From the NCBI GenBank assembly GCA_002705575.1, contig PAHI01000031.1, positions 1 to 39,327 on the forward strand: a DNA stretch of 39,327 bases, given 5' to 3'. The notes under the pieces were generated by a model. That model was not told the DNA's origin and did not search any database. It saw only the letters and a list, made by a program, of their open reading frames with translations. The translations under genes and the position numbers were made by a program. Origin of the DNA: Fidelibacterota bacterium. GTDB taxonomy: Bacteria > Marinisomatota > Marinisomatia > SCGC-AAA003-L08 > GCA-002719095. Below, piece by piece: positions 9,533-18,367 of the stretch. Position 1 is the first letter of the stretch. Every line of letters starts with the position of its first letter.

Positions 9533-10210
9533 TTAATTAATTGAATTCTTTGATTCTGATTTATATATAAAGTCAAATGCACTTTTAAAACTAGGTGCTA
9601 CAAAGTCCGCTTTTTCACATACATTGGAACGAGTAATATTTTCAGTAAAACATATAAAAGCTTTTACTCCCTTTACTTGTCTCATCTGATAATCTGTATA
9701 ACCATCACCAATAATGTATGCCCCATTTTTTAAATCTAAATTTTCTAGAGCTTTTATTTTACCATTTTCACAGCTCATACAATTTGTTTTAACCACACCT
9801 ATTACTTTTTTATATGAATCATATAAAAACTCATTTGCATATATATGATTTTCTTTAATCCCAATATCTTTAACAACATTATAAATAATTTCTTTAAAAC
9901 CTCCTGATATTATATATATAGTATCTAAATTTGACCGAATATAATTAGTTTGTTTATTGAAAGAATCTGACAATCTATACTTTAATAATTCACTTACTTT
10001 AATTATATCTGATTTATTTATACTTAAAAGGTTTATTCTTTTTTTTAGAGCTTCACTAAACTCTATCTTTCCCTCCATAGCTAAATTGGTAATATTTATT
10101 ATTTCTTGCTTTTTCTTATCTGATATATTTGACTTATATAAAGCAATTTTATCTAAAGTTTCATCTTTAATAATGGTACTATCAAAATCAAGAATAATTA
10201 ATGGCTTCAC
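9533..10210 (-). CDS. HAD-family phosphatase, SerB-like (probable phosphoserine phosphatase)
   Basis: 225 residues with all four HAD motifs: D8 (nucleophile) and D10 in DFDST, Ser102 in ISGGF, Lys151 in NGKIKAL, and GDGYTD (168-173) for Mg2+. The E17 in 'KDETLD' sits where SerB enzymes bind the serine amino group, and 'SGGF' and 'ENGKI' are also SerB-like. The likely reaction is phosphoserine to serine, but related phosphatases of the same subfamily act on other small phosphates. The start is GTG; GTGA gives a 4-bp overlap with plsY, so the two are cotranslated. No serA or serC is nearby. Confidence 0.82.
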   Translation of the reverse strand: MKPLIILDFDSTIIKDETLDKIALYKSNISDKKKQEIINITNLAMEGKIEFSEALKKRINLLSINKSDIIKVSELLKYRLSDSFNKQTNYIRSNLDTIYIISGGFKEIIYNVVKDIGIKENHIYANEFLYDSYKKVIGVVKTNCMSCENGKIKALENLDLKNGAYIIGDGYTDYQMRQVKGVKAFICFTENITRSNVCEKADFVAPSFKSAFDFIYKSESKNSIN

Positions 10211-10863
10211 GATGATTTTTTAAAAACTACTGATCGTAGCCCTTTTTCTTTGCCATTAATTATATTGATTATATTTACTCGATGCTTATATATACCAATT
10301 ATAGCAACAAATATGCTGATAATCATATAACCAAAATCAAATGATAAGCCTGGTATCATAAAAAATACATCTGGATAAAAAACTAAAAAAAACGGCAGAA
10401 ATAAATAAGCACATATTGAAGAAACCGCCACATAATCTGTGATTAATGTTATAAAAAAACATCCAATAATTATATATAAACCTATCATAGGATTAATTGC
10501 TAAGCACATTCCTATAAAAGATGCAGCACCTTTACCTCCTTTAAAATTCATAAAAAATGGAAATATGTGACCCACTATTGACATTGACCCTGAAATTAAT
10601 ATTAACAACGATATATTAGGCTCAGAATGATATAATATTTTTATAAAATAAACAGCTAAAAAGGCTTTTAAAACATCAATAACTGCAACTATAAGTCCAT
10701 TTTTCCAACCCATAATCATTATAGAATTTGAACCACCTGCATTACCCGTACCATGATCTCTAATATCTGCCCCAATAACCCACTTAGCTACGAAATAGGA
10801 AGCCATAAGATTACCTGTGAAATAACCTAAAATAATACTTGTTAAGATTGGTATGATATCCAT
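10207..10863 (-). CDS. plsY: Glycerol-3-phosphate acyltransferase PlsY
   Basis: Integral membrane enzyme that transfers the acyl group from acyl-phosphate to glycerol-3-phosphate, the first step of phospholipid synthesis. The 218-residue protein has the PlsY set: a first membrane helix with 'GYFTGNLMASY', the glycine loop 'DIRDHGTGNAGGSN' (residues about 34-47), and 'GHIFPFFMNFKGGKGAASF' (about 98-116), which holds the acyl-phosphate loop. The glycine loop differs slightly from the common GSGNxGATN form. The AAGGAG ribosome site before ATG 10863 fixes the start. It is followed by the SerB-like gene with a 4-bp overlap. The 60-bp space to pntB shows nothing clear. Confidence 0.95.
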   Translation of the reverse strand: MDIIPILTSIILGYFTGNLMASYFVAKWVIGADIRDHGTGNAGGSNSIMIMGWKNGLIVAVIDVLKAFLAVYFIKILYHSEPNISLLILISGSMSIVGHIFPFFMNFKGGKGAASFIGMCLAINPMIGLYIIIGCFFITLITDYVAVSSICAYLFLPFFLVFYPDVFFMIPGLSFDFGYMIISIFVAIIGIYKHRVNIINIINGKEKGLRSVVFKKSS

Positions 10864-10923
10864 TCTATCTCCTTGATTTGAATAATCAAAGTTACAAAAC
10901 AGAAATTGAAAATTTTATAAAAT

Positions 10924-12318
10924 TTAAAGTTCTTTTATGTCAGAGAGAAGTTTAGTAAGCATATCCTTTGCATCACCAAAAACCATAATACTATTATCAT
11001 ATCCAAACAATTCATTCTGAATACCTGCAAAGCCAGCATTCATCGTACGTTTATTAATAATAACAGTTCTTGATTTATCTACATTAAGAATTGGCATTCC
11101 GTATATAGGGCTACTTTGATCGCTTCTTGCTGCAGGGTTAACTACATCATTTGCTCCCAAAACTAGAGCAACATCACAATCTTCAAATTCTGGATTAATT
11201 TCATCTAAATCTTTTAATTGTTCATATGGAACATTTGCTTCTGCCAATAAAACATTCATATGGCCAGGCATTCTACCTGCAACTGGATGAATCGCATAAA
11301 GAACAGTTTTTCCCATTGATTCTAAATGCTCTGCAAGCTCTCTAACTCCATGTTGAGCTTGAGCAACAGCTAGTCCATATCCTGGAACAATTACAATTTT
11401 TTCTGCAGCATCAAAAATCATTGCTGCTTCTTCAGTAGAATAACTCTTAATATTTACTTCTTTGCCTGAACCACCACCACTCTGAACTTCTCCACCAACA
11501 GCTCCGAATATTACATTAGCTAGAGATCTATTCATACCTTTACACATGATCTTAGTTAAAATGATTCCAGATGCACCAACTAAAGAACCACATATAATTA
11601 AAGCATTTCCTGCTGCACTATTACCAGCAAAAACTAGAACAAAACCTGTCATAGCAGCTGCAATTCCTGAATATGAATTGAGCAATGATATAACAACAGG
11701 CATATCTGCGCCACCAATTGGAATAACAAGAAGAATCCCAAGTAAAGCAGCAAGACCTATTAGAACATAAAAAGAGGTCATAGGCTCTATACCCATAATC
11801 ATCATAACGGTACTACCAATTAAAACTAATGCAAGAATAGCATTTAACAGTTGCTGTCCTCCAAATGTAATAGGTTGACCGCTAATAAAACCTTGGAGTT
11901 TTCCGAATGCAATAAAGCTTCCTGTAAAAGTTAGTGTACCAATAATAATACTTAAAGAAATAGCAATAACACTGAAAATTTCTCCACCTAAAACCTTTAA
12001 AAATTCTGAACATGCCACAAGAGCTGAAGCTGCACCTCCAAATCCATTAAAAATTGCCACTAATTGAGGCATTTGAGTCATCTCAACTTTAATTGCAAAA
12101 AATGCTCCAATGATAGAGCCTACAATGATTCCAATACCAATTAAAGTCCAGTTTATAGATCCAGAACCAAGCCCAATTGTTGCAATAATAGCAATAAGCA
12201 TTCCAAGAGATGATATTAAATTTCCATTTCGTGCAGTTCTTGGATGACTAAGCATTTTAAGTCCATATATAAAACATACTGCAGCAATTAAATAAGCTAT
12301 ATTGATATACGTTTCCAT
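10924..12318 (-). CDS. pntB: NAD(P) transhydrogenase subunit beta
   Basis: Forms the proton-conducting membrane domain II and the NADP(H)-binding domain III. The 464-residue length is standard. The N-terminal two-thirds are hydrophobic, with about nine membrane helices. The C-terminal third holds the domain III signatures 'GYGLAVAQAQHGVREL', 'HPVAGRMPGHMNVLLAEANVPY' (near 340-365), 'VLGANDVVNPAA' and 'NAGFAGIQNELF'. The enzyme uses the proton gradient to reduce NADP+ with NADH. Its ATG follows the stop of the alpha-2 gene with no gap, so the three subunits are coupled. Confidence 0.96.
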   Translation of the reverse strand: METYINIAYLIAAVCFIYGLKMLSHPRTARNGNLISSLGMLIAIIATIGLGSGSINWTLIGIGIIVGSIIGAFFAIKVEMTQMPQLVAIFNGFGGAASALVACSEFLKVLGGEIFSVIAISLSIIIGTLTFTGSFIAFGKLQGFISGQPITFGGQQLLNAILALVLIGSTVMMIMGIEPMTSFYVLIGLAALLGILLVIPIGGADMPVVISLLNSYSGIAAAMTGFVLVFAGNSAAGNALIICGSLVGASGIILTKIMCKGMNRSLANVIFGAVGGEVQSGGGSGKEVNIKSYSTEEAAMIFDAAEKIVIVPGYGLAVAQAQHGVRELAEHLESMGKTVLYAIHPVAGRMPGHMNVLLAEANVPYEQLKDLDEINPEFEDCDVALVLGANDVVNPAARSDQSSPIYGMPILNVDKSRTVIINKRTMNAGFAGIQNELFGYDNSIMVFGDAKDMLTKLLSDIKEL

Positions 12319-12591
12319 TTACTTCTTCTTTTTAAACATTTTAAGCATTCTATCAGTTACCATAAAACCACCAACCACATTAATCATTGCAAATACTACG
12401 GCTACAAAACCAAGCCATGTTCCAAGGTCACTTTCAACTTGTGTTGACAAAAGCGCTCCAATTATTGCAATACCAGAAATAGCATTAGATCCAGACATAA
12501 GTGGTGTATGTAAAGTAGGAGGTACTTTTGTTATAATTTCAAAACCTACAAAAATAGCTAATACAAAAATTGTTATAATTCCAATATCCAT
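12319..12591 (-). CDS. pntAB: NAD(P) transhydrogenase subunit alpha part 2 (membrane)
   Basis: A 90-residue protein with three hydrophobic helices (about 4-20, 34-52, 58-78), matching the C-terminal membrane portion of PntA when it is a separate gene. Marks are 'FVGFEIITKVPPTLHTPLMSGSNAISGI' near the start, then 'GALLSTQV' and 'VVFAMINVVGGFMVTDRMLKMF' at the end. This separate-gene layout, known from Rhodospirillum-type enzymes, differs from the two-gene layout of E. coli. It lies between the other two subunits, 9 bp after the alpha-1 stop and abutting pntB. Confidence 0.96.
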   Translation of the reverse strand: MDIGIITIFVLAIFVGFEIITKVPPTLHTPLMSGSNAISGIAIIGALLSTQVESDLGTWLGFVAVVFAMINVVGGFMVTDRMLKMFKKKK

Positions 12592-12600
12592 AATAAACCC

Positions 12601-13731
12601 TTAACTTAAAGCCTCTTTTGTTCTTTCATCTACAATCTCGCCATTATATATATATAATGAGCCTTCCGTAATTTCATCTTCCATATTTAAACTTAAATCT
12701 TCTTTACTGTATATGTGTGTAATCAGAGCATTTACATTTTTCGCATAAAGTTCTGTAGCATGAACGGACATAGTGCCGGGGATATTTTCTGTACCGTCAA
12801 TAGTGACACCATGCTTATTGACTACTTCACCTGGCTCAGTTAATTCACAGTTTCCTCCATTTTCAGATGCCAAATCCATTATAACTGAACCTGGATTCAT
12901 GCCTTTCACCATATGTTCTGGAATCAAAATAGGAGCAGGCCTTCCTGGAATTAGTGCTGTAGTAATCACAATATCAGCTTTAGAAATATGATTTGCCAAT
13001 AATTCTTGCTGTTTCTTTTTATAATCTTCTGAAGTTTCTTTAGCATAACCACCTTCTCCAACACCATCTTGCTCATCTGTTTTAACTTCAATATACTTTG
13101 CTCCCAAACTTTCAACCTGTTCTTTTACTTCAGGTCTAACATCAGAAGCCTCTACTTGTGCCCCTAACCTTTTAGCTGTAGCAATTGCCTGAAGCCCTGC
13201 AACACCTGCACCAATAACAACAACTTTAGCCGGTGGAATTGTTCCAGCGGCAGTCATTAGAAGAGGCATATATTTTTCAATATGACATGCACCCATTAAA
13301 ACAGCTTTGTAGCCTGCAATATTACTTTGAGAACTGAGCGCATCCATTTTTTGGGCAAGTGTAGTTCTTGGTATTAAGTGCATAGATATTGCATTAATAT
13401 TTTTAGATTGAAGCTTTTTGACGGTTTCTATTGATTTAGTAGTTTGTATAAAAGAAACAAGCATAGAGCCTTCTTTCATTAAATCTATCTCGTCATTAGT
13501 GGGTGGACTAACTTTTATAATGATGTCTGATTTTTGATAGACATCCTTAACGTCAGAAGTTATTTCTGCACCAGCTTCCTTTAATTGATCATCAGATATA
13601 TAACTTAAAGAGCCAATTCCAGATTCTGCTACAACTGTAAATCCAAATTTAACATACGACTTAACAACTCCTGGAGTTATAGAAGTCCTAGTCTCATTAT
13701 TTGTTAATTCTTTTGGTAATCCTATTTGCAC
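12601..13731 (-). CDS. pntAA: NAD(P) transhydrogenase subunit alpha part 1 (NAD-binding)
   Basis: The soluble domain I that binds NAD(H). The 376-residue protein has the alanine dehydrogenase/PNT fold: 'MQIGLPKELTNNETRTSITP' at the start, the catalytic loop 'RTTLAQKMDALSSQSNIAGY' (122-141), and the Rossmann motif GAGVAG (174-179) followed by 'ASDVRPEVKEQVESLG'. The start codon is GTG, with the weak site TAGGATAAC upstream. This is the first gene of the pntAA-pntAB-pntB operon; the 85-bp gap to the divergent esterase must hold its promoter. Transhydrogenase next to GdhA-type NADPH consumers is metabolically sensible, but there is no direct operon link. Confidence 0.96.
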   Translation of the reverse strand: MQIGLPKELTNNETRTSITPGVVKSYVKFGFTVVAESGIGSLSYISDDQLKEAGAEITSDVKDVYQKSDIIIKVSPPTNDEIDLMKEGSMLVSFIQTTKSIETVKKLQSKNINAISMHLIPRTTLAQKMDALSSQSNIAGYKAVLMGACHIEKYMPLLMTAAGTIPPAKVVVIGAGVAGLQAIATAKRLGAQVEASDVRPEVKEQVESLGAKYIEVKTDEQDGVGEGGYAKETSEDYKKKQQELLANHISKADIVITTALIPGRPAPILIPEHMVKGMNPGSVIMDLASENGGNCELTEPGEVVNKHGVTIDGTENIPGTMSVHATELYAKNVNALITHIYSKEDLSLNMEDEITEGSLYIYNGEIVDERTKEALS

Positions 13732-13816
13732 TATTTTAGTTATCCTATAGATTATAAAATTACAAATTAATTATATTAAAAAAACATATTTAATATTTAT
13801 TTTTAGGTACTTTTTT

Positions 13817-14470
13817 ATGAAAATCGATTTTATAACTAAAAATAACATATCTGATAAAGCTATTATTTTTATTCATGGATGGGGCGGTAACAAAAACAGC
13901 TTTCTTCCATTTATAAAAAATATGAAAGTTTCTAAATCTCAATGGTTCTTACCTGAAGCACCATATCCAATTGATAAACAACCATCTACAAATAGCAACC
14001 AGTACAATACTAGTACTTCTTTAAATCAAAAATCTTGGACCTATAAAAAAGCTAATGGTTTATGGGAAATTAATGAGCCTAAAAAAATGCTAGACAATTT
14101 TCTAAATGATGTTGTGTTTGCAAACTATAATACTGAAAATGTATACTTCATAGGTTTTTCGCAAGGTGCAGCTATATGCTATGAATATGTGATGGGAATA
14201 AAAAAAAAGTTAGGTGGGATTTTTCCTATTGGAGGATTTATTTTCAAAAATTCAAATAAAAAAAACCTTCTTAGTAAAGAAAATAAAAACACACCTATAA
14301 TTATTGGACATGGAGAAAAAGATGATGTTATCCCTATCGATAAATCAAAAATAGCCTATAAAAAATTGGTTAAAGAAAAAGCAAATGTTAAATTCTATAA
14401 ATATACTGGTGGTCATAAAATCAGCATAGACTATTTTAGAGAAATAATAAGGACAATAAATGGAACATAA
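13817..14470 (+). CDS. Alpha/beta hydrolase, phospholipase/carboxylesterase family
   Basis: 217 residues, the usual size for this family of serine esterases. The oxyanion motif HGWGG is at 20-24, the nucleophile Ser115 in GFSQGA, the Asp in HGEKDDVIP (D169), and the His in GGHKI (H200), giving a full catalytic triad. No signal peptide is seen, so it is likely cytoplasmic. The substrate cannot be told from sequence; related enzymes cleave short acyl esters or lysophospholipids. It starts with ATG 13817 and overlaps the aldehyde dehydrogenase by 11 bp, suggesting a two-gene operon for handling an ester-derived aldehyde or acid. This link is inference. Confidence 0.87.
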   Translation: MKIDFITKNNISDKAIIFIHGWGGNKNSFLPFIKNMKVSKSQWFLPEAPYPIDKQPSTNSNQYNTSTSLNQKSWTYKKANGLWEINEPKKMLDNFLNDVVFANYNTENVYFIGFSQGAAICYEYVMGIKKKLGGIFPIGGFIFKNSNKKNLLSKENKNTPIIIGHGEKDDVIPIDKSKIAYKKLVKEKANVKFYKYTGGHKISIDYFREIIRTINGT

Positions 14471-15866
14471 ATCAACTACAAGAATTAATAATACTCTTAA
14501 ACTTCAAAATAAAGCTAATAGAAACATAAGAACAATAGAATTCAGAAAAAACCAAATTAGGAAGATTGTTAGCTGGATTAAAAAAAATGAAAATAAAATT
14601 AAAAAATCTATTACTCATGATTTAAAAAAACCTGAGGTAGAGATTGATATAACTGAAATATGGGCTTGCACTAAAGAAGCAAATTATATACTTAAAAACT
14701 TAAATAAATGGACAAAAGTCAAAAAGATATCTAAAACTATCCCGCTAATAACTACTACATCATATATAGCAACAGAGCCTAAAGGAATTGTACTGATCAT
14801 CGCTCCATGGAATTACCCTTTTCAATTATCAATTATGCCACTTTTAGCTGCTATTGCTGCAGGAAATTCTGTTTTTCTCAAACCTTCTGAAAAAACACCT
14901 GCCACATCTAAATTAATAAATGAAATGATTAATGAATTATTTAGCCCTTCAGATGTAGCAGTCTTCGAAGGTGATGAAAAAATTGTCTCATTATTACTAA
15001 ATGAAAAATTTGACCATATATTTTTTACAGGAGGAACTAAAATAGGTCAAATTATTATGAAAAAAGCTTCAAAAAACTTAACTCCTGTAACACTTGAACT
15101 TGGAGGAAAATGCCCAGCAATTATAGATAAAAGTGCAAACTTAAAAACTTCCATTGATAAAATAATTTCAACTAAATTTATGAACGCAGGACAAACCTGC
15201 ATTGCCACAGATTTTATTCTAATAGAAGAATGTGTTAAAAAAGAATGTATAAAATTAATCAAAAAAATCATTTCAGAAAGATATGGTAATCCTAAACTAA
15301 TAAAACAAAACACTGATTATGGACGCATCATAAATAAAGACCATACTAAGCGCTTAGACTTATTAATAAAAAAATCTTTAGAACATGGGTCAACTATTCA
15401 TCAAGGAAATGAAATCTCTATAAACGATTTATATATTTCACCAACAATAATAGAAACAAATTTTGATGATGAAATTATGAAAGAAGAAATCTTTGGACCT
15501 ATATTACCTATTATAACTTATAAGAATTTTGATAGTATGATAGAAAAATTAAATCAAATGGAATATCCGTTAGCATCCTATATTTTCTCTAAAAATAAAC
15601 ACCATATTAATACATTTATACGTAAAACTAAGTCTGGAGGAGTATGCATAAATGATGCCTCTATACATTTTCTTCACCATAAACTTCCATTCGGCGGCTT
15701 AGGTAATAGTGGAATAGGCTCTTATCATGGAAAATTTGGATTCCTAGAGCTATCAAATTCAAGACCTGTTATCAAAAATATCGATAATAGTCCTATAAAA
15801 TTTCTATACCCACCTTATAATACTAAGATTAAAAAACTAGTTAAATTGATCAAAAACTTAATTTAA
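14460..15866 (+). CDS. Aldehyde dehydrogenase (class 3-like)
   Basis: Oxidises an aldehyde to its acid with NAD(P)+. The 468-residue length and absence of the longer N-terminal extension fit the ALDH3 type. Visible motifs are 'APWNYPFQL' (115-123, N118), 'KPSEKTP' (141-147), FTGGT (189-193), E213 in 'LELGGKCP', and the catalytic Cys247 in NAGQTC. 'EEIFGPILPI' and 'PFGGLGNSGIGSYHG' are also present near the C-terminus. The last 30 residues are basic with a weak hydrophobic run, possibly a membrane-associating tail as in fatty aldehyde dehydrogenases. AAGGA lies 7 bases before the ATG, supporting this start despite the overlap with the esterase. The substrate is unknown; long-chain fatty aldehyde is one possibility. 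Confidence 0.93.
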   Translation: MEHKSTTRINNTLKLQNKANRNIRTIEFRKNQIRKIVSWIKKNENKIKKSITHDLKKPEVEIDITEIWACTKEANYILKNLNKWTKVKKISKTIPLITTTSYIATEPKGIVLIIAPWNYPFQLSIMPLLAAIAAGNSVFLKPSEKTPATSKLINEMINELFSPSDVAVFEGDEKIVSLLLNEKFDHIFFTGGTKIGQIIMKKASKNLTPVTLELGGKCPAIIDKSANLKTSIDKIISTKFMNAGQTCIATDFILIEECVKKECIKLIKKIISERYGNPKLIKQNTDYGRIINKDHTKRLDLLIKKSLEHGSTIHQGNEISINDLYISPTIIETNFDDEIMKEEIFGPILPIITYKNFDSMIEKLNQMEYPLASYIFSKNKHHINTFIRKTKSGGVCINDASIHFLHHKLPFGGLGNSGIGSYHGKFGFLELSNSRPVIKNIDNSPIKFLYPPYNTKIKKLVKLIKNLI

Positions 15867-15978
15867 AAGTCTCAATTAAAGTAAAATATTAAGTATTTTT
15901 TTTATATATAAGTCTATGTAAATAAAGGACTTATGAAAAATATAATTTAAAGATGACTTAAAGTATTACATTAAATGT

Positions 15979-16008
15979 TTGGTACTATTGGTTGAATTGT
16001 TGTAAAAT
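15979..16008 (+). promoter_or_regulatory. Candidate promoter of the beta-barrel gene
   Basis: TTGGTA (15979-15984) and TAAAAT (16003-16008) with an 18-base spacer lie about 124 bp upstream of the ATG. The 265-bp space 15867-16131 holds no ORF of note, so a promoter plus a long leader is expected here. The match is weak evidence in AT-rich DNA. Confidence 0.35.
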
Positions 16009-16019
16009 AGCCCCAGCTG

Positions 16020-16100
16020 ATACTTAATGAGTACTTTAATTAAGTATTTAAAGCGTACGCGTAAATAGTCGAGACTTAAAAATTGTTCCACAAAGGAACA
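16020..16100 (+). promoter_or_regulatory. Structured 5' leader with two stem-loops
   Basis: Two inverted repeats lie in the leader of the beta-barrel gene. ATACTTA/TAAGTAT (16020-16026 with 16041-16047) has a 14-base loop, and TGTTCC/GGAACA (16084-16089 with 16095-16100) has a 5-base loop. The second ends about 17 bases before the AGGAGA ribosome site. Such 5' stem-loops often stabilise abundant porin mRNAs, as for ompA in E. coli; the role here is inference. Confidence 0.45.
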
Positions 16101-16131
16101 GAAGAAGAAACTAAATAGGAGAAAAACAACT

Positions 16132-17040
16132 ATGAAGTTAAGAAACATTTTAATAACAATGTCAGCTGCAGGTTTTATATTTGCAAGCTTTGATAGAACT
16201 GACATTGTTGGTTATACTACTGGTGATTATACGGATATGATGGCATACCCGCATAAAGCAGCTGGCATGAATGTTGCTCATACTATGGGTGATGACTTTA
16301 CAGCTGTATGGACTGATGGTGGAACTACTTGGGGATTTTCAGGTGGTGATACAGATGAATTAGTCAATATGAGGTGGAGTAATGGAACCTACGGTGTAAC
16401 AGGTGGCCTAAATATGCCTGCTGGTGGAGACACATCATTTGACCTTGGATTTGGTATGAATCTAATGGGATGGGATGTTGGTGTTGCCATGAGCACAGTT
16501 GAAAATAGCGAAATGACAGTAAATGCTAGAGGAGCTCTTGATTTTTGGGCTTTTGATACTATGACTTTTGCTTTTGGAACTGGTGGCAATGATAATAATC
16601 TTGCTGTTGAAGATGCTTTTACAACTATCGATCTAGGAATGTACGGTGTTCATGACTGGGGCACTGCTACAGGAATGTTTGGTATGGGCTTTATGAGCAC
16701 AGACAGAACTGGTGGTCCATATACAGCATGGAATGGTTGGACTAAACTTGGTGATGGTGCTACTTTAATCACTACTGATTTTAGTGTTGAAAGCACATTA
16801 ACTGATTGGTGTGATCTAAGAATTGGATATAGCAAAACTTTCAACATGGGTCCTGAAGATGGTGAGCCTGAAAGTTACGATGCTTATAATGCTGGTCTTG
16901 GATTTAATTATGGGTCTGTTCAATTAGATATGACTATTGCACAGAACACATTATCAAGCATGGTGTCAAATCCAATCAATTATTTGTATGGTAGAAATGA
17001 TATGCTAGCAGCTTCATGGACACTATCATATACTTGGTAA
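16132..17040 (+). CDS. Probable outer-membrane beta-barrel (porin-like) protein
   Basis: 302 residues. A signal peptide is clear: 'KLRN' charge, hydrophobic core and a cleavage site near A18. The mature protein is rich in Gly, Asp, Thr, Trp and Met, with alternating polar and hydrophobic residues that read as beta strands, almost no Lys, and a C-terminal strand ending in an aromatic residue (SLSYTW-like, Trp302), which is the usual signature for outer-membrane assembly by BamA. No named family was recognised. The AGGAGA site (16118-16123) fits ATG 16132. The coding DNA looks visibly less AT-rich than its neighbours, and the gene has a structured leader and a strong terminator, which suggests high expression. 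A surface or secreted non-barrel protein is a less likely alternative. Confidence 0.8.
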   Translation: MKLRNILITMSAAGFIFASFDRTDIVGYTTGDYTDMMAYPHKAAGMNVAHTMGDDFTAVWTDGGTTWGFSGGDTDELVNMRWSNGTYGVTGGLNMPAGGDTSFDLGFGMNLMGWDVGVAMSTVENSEMTVNARGALDFWAFDTMTFAFGTGGNDNNLAVEDAFTTIDLGMYGVHDWGTATGMFGMGFMSTDRTGGPYTAWNGWTKLGDGATLITTDFSVESTLTDWCDLRIGYSKTFNMGPEDGEPESYDAYNAGLGFNYGSVQLDMTIAQNTLSSMVSNPINYLYGRNDMLAASWTLSYTW

Positions 17041-17072
17041 ACTAATTTTAAGAAGTTAGTTACTCGTCGAAA

Positions 17073-17104
17073 AGAAAGGCTCCAAATTGGAGCCTTTCTT
17101 ATTT
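17073..17104 (+). terminator. Rho-independent terminator after the beta-barrel gene
   Basis: A perfect 12-bp stem (AGAAAGGCTCCA, 17073-17084, with TGGAGCCTTTCT, 17088-17099) has a 3-base loop and is followed by T-rich bases. It lies 33 bp after the stop codon. The next gene, the symporter, starts only 26 bp later and so probably has its own promoter or depends on read-through. Confidence 0.85.
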
Positions 17105-17129
17105 ATGGGTAATTAATTAACTTTAGTTC

Positions 17130-18365
17130 ATGAAACTACACTGGAAAATATTAATGGCAATGGGTTTGGGAATTCTTGTAGGTTTGTTATATAACAACTC
17201 ATTAAGTATGGATAATACATTTTATGACCTGATTGTTTTATTAGGAGATATTTTTATACGTTTACTTAAGATGGTTATAGTCCCTCTTGTACTAACGTCA
17301 ATTATAATTGGAATTTCTTCGATTAATGATCGTTCAAAAATAGGAAGAATGGGAATTAAAACTATTATTTATTATATCTCAACTAGCTTAATTGCAATTT
17401 TAATTGGTTTATCACTTGTTAACACTATTAAACCAGGTGAGGGGGCCAATCCGATTTCTGGAATTGAGACATATGATGCAAGTCAGTTACAATCAAACTC
17501 AATAATAGATATTTTTAAGAGAATGGTTCCAGAGAATCCTATCGATGCATTAGCTAGTGGTGATATGTTAAGTATTATATTTTTTGCGATATTTTTTGGG
17601 CTTATGCTAAACTTTGTAGACACAAAGCATTCTAAGCCAGTTTTAGGAATCCTTAATTCTATATATCAAATAATTCTAAAAATGACACAGATTATTCTTA
17701 AAACAGCCCCAATTGGAGTATTTGGATTAATAGTAAAAGCAGTATCTACTTCAGGCCTATCAATTTTTAAAGAATTAAGCTTATATGCAATAACCCTTAT
17801 ATCTGGATTATCAATACATTTATTTATTGTTATTCCCTTGATTTTAATTCTAATTGTTAAAGTAAATCCAATTAAACATTTTAAAGCAATTTCATCAGCT
17901 ATGGTAACTGCATTCTCAACAAGCTCTTCTAGTGCAACATTACCCGTAACAATAAAGTGCGTTAAGGATAATATTAAGGTTTCCAATGAGACATCCAGTT
18001 TTGTACTGCCTATGGGAGCTACCATTAATATGGATGGAACAGCTCTTTATGAATGTGTTGGGGTTTTATTTATTGCCCAGGCAATTGGAATCCCTCTCGA
18101 TGCAAGTCAGCAGTTTGTTGTTGTCATAACAGCCCTTTTAGCATCTATTGGAGCTGCAGGGATTCCTAGCGCAGGTACTGTAATGCTTTTTATTGTAACT
18201 GAAGCAGTTGGACTTCAAAGTGATGTGGTTGCAGTTTGGGTAGGCTCAATGCTTGCTATCGATAGACCTCTTGATATGTTTAGAACAATGGTTAATGTTT
18301 CAAGTGATAGTGTGGGAGCTGCAGTAATCGCTAAATCAGAAGGTGAAAAACTTTATTCTAATTAA
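17130..18365 (+). CDS. Dicarboxylate/amino acid:cation symporter (GltP/DAACS family)
   Basis: 411 residues, with eight membrane helices and two hairpin loops as in GltPh. Conserved sites line up exactly: hairpin 1 SSSSATLP (265-272), the NMDGT motif (300-304) in MGATINMDGT, and in the last helix D382, R385, N389 and D393, matching Asp394, Arg397, Asn401 and Asp405 of GltPh. The Arg is typical for carriers of acidic substrates such as glutamate, aspartate or C4-dicarboxylates. Uptake would be driven by Na+ or H+. No strong ribosome site precedes ATG 17130. It is the last plus-strand gene here and ends 2 bp from the convergent menD. Confidence 0.95.
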   Translation: MKLHWKILMAMGLGILVGLLYNNSLSMDNTFYDLIVLLGDIFIRLLKMVIVPLVLTSIIIGISSINDRSKIGRMGIKTIIYYISTSLIAILIGLSLVNTIKPGEGANPISGIETYDASQLQSNSIIDIFKRMVPENPIDALASGDMLSIIFFAIFFGLMLNFVDTKHSKPVLGILNSIYQIILKMTQIILKTAPIGVFGLIVKAVSTSGLSIFKELSLYAITLISGLSIHLFIVIPLILILIVKVNPIKHFKAISSAMVTAFSTSSSSATLPVTIKCVKDNIKVSNETSSFVLPMGATINMDGTALYECVGVLFIAQAIGIPLDASQQFVVVITALLASIGAAGIPSAGTVMLFIVTEAVGLQSDVVAVWVGSMLAIDRPLDMFRTMVNVSSDSVGAAVIAKSEGEKLYSN

Positions 18366-18367
18366 AA

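Noticed and set aside
12302..12604. A 100-codon plus-strand ORF over the pntAB gene
   Set aside because: It lies fully antisense to pntAB, whose protein has clear family motifs; the ORF's own translation is Ile/Thr/Pro-rich with no motif.
13817..14470. MenH, as menaquinone genes are nearby
   Set aside because: The esterase has the GFSQGA and HGEKDD motifs of the phospholipase/carboxylesterase family, not MenH features, and is over 4 kb from menD.
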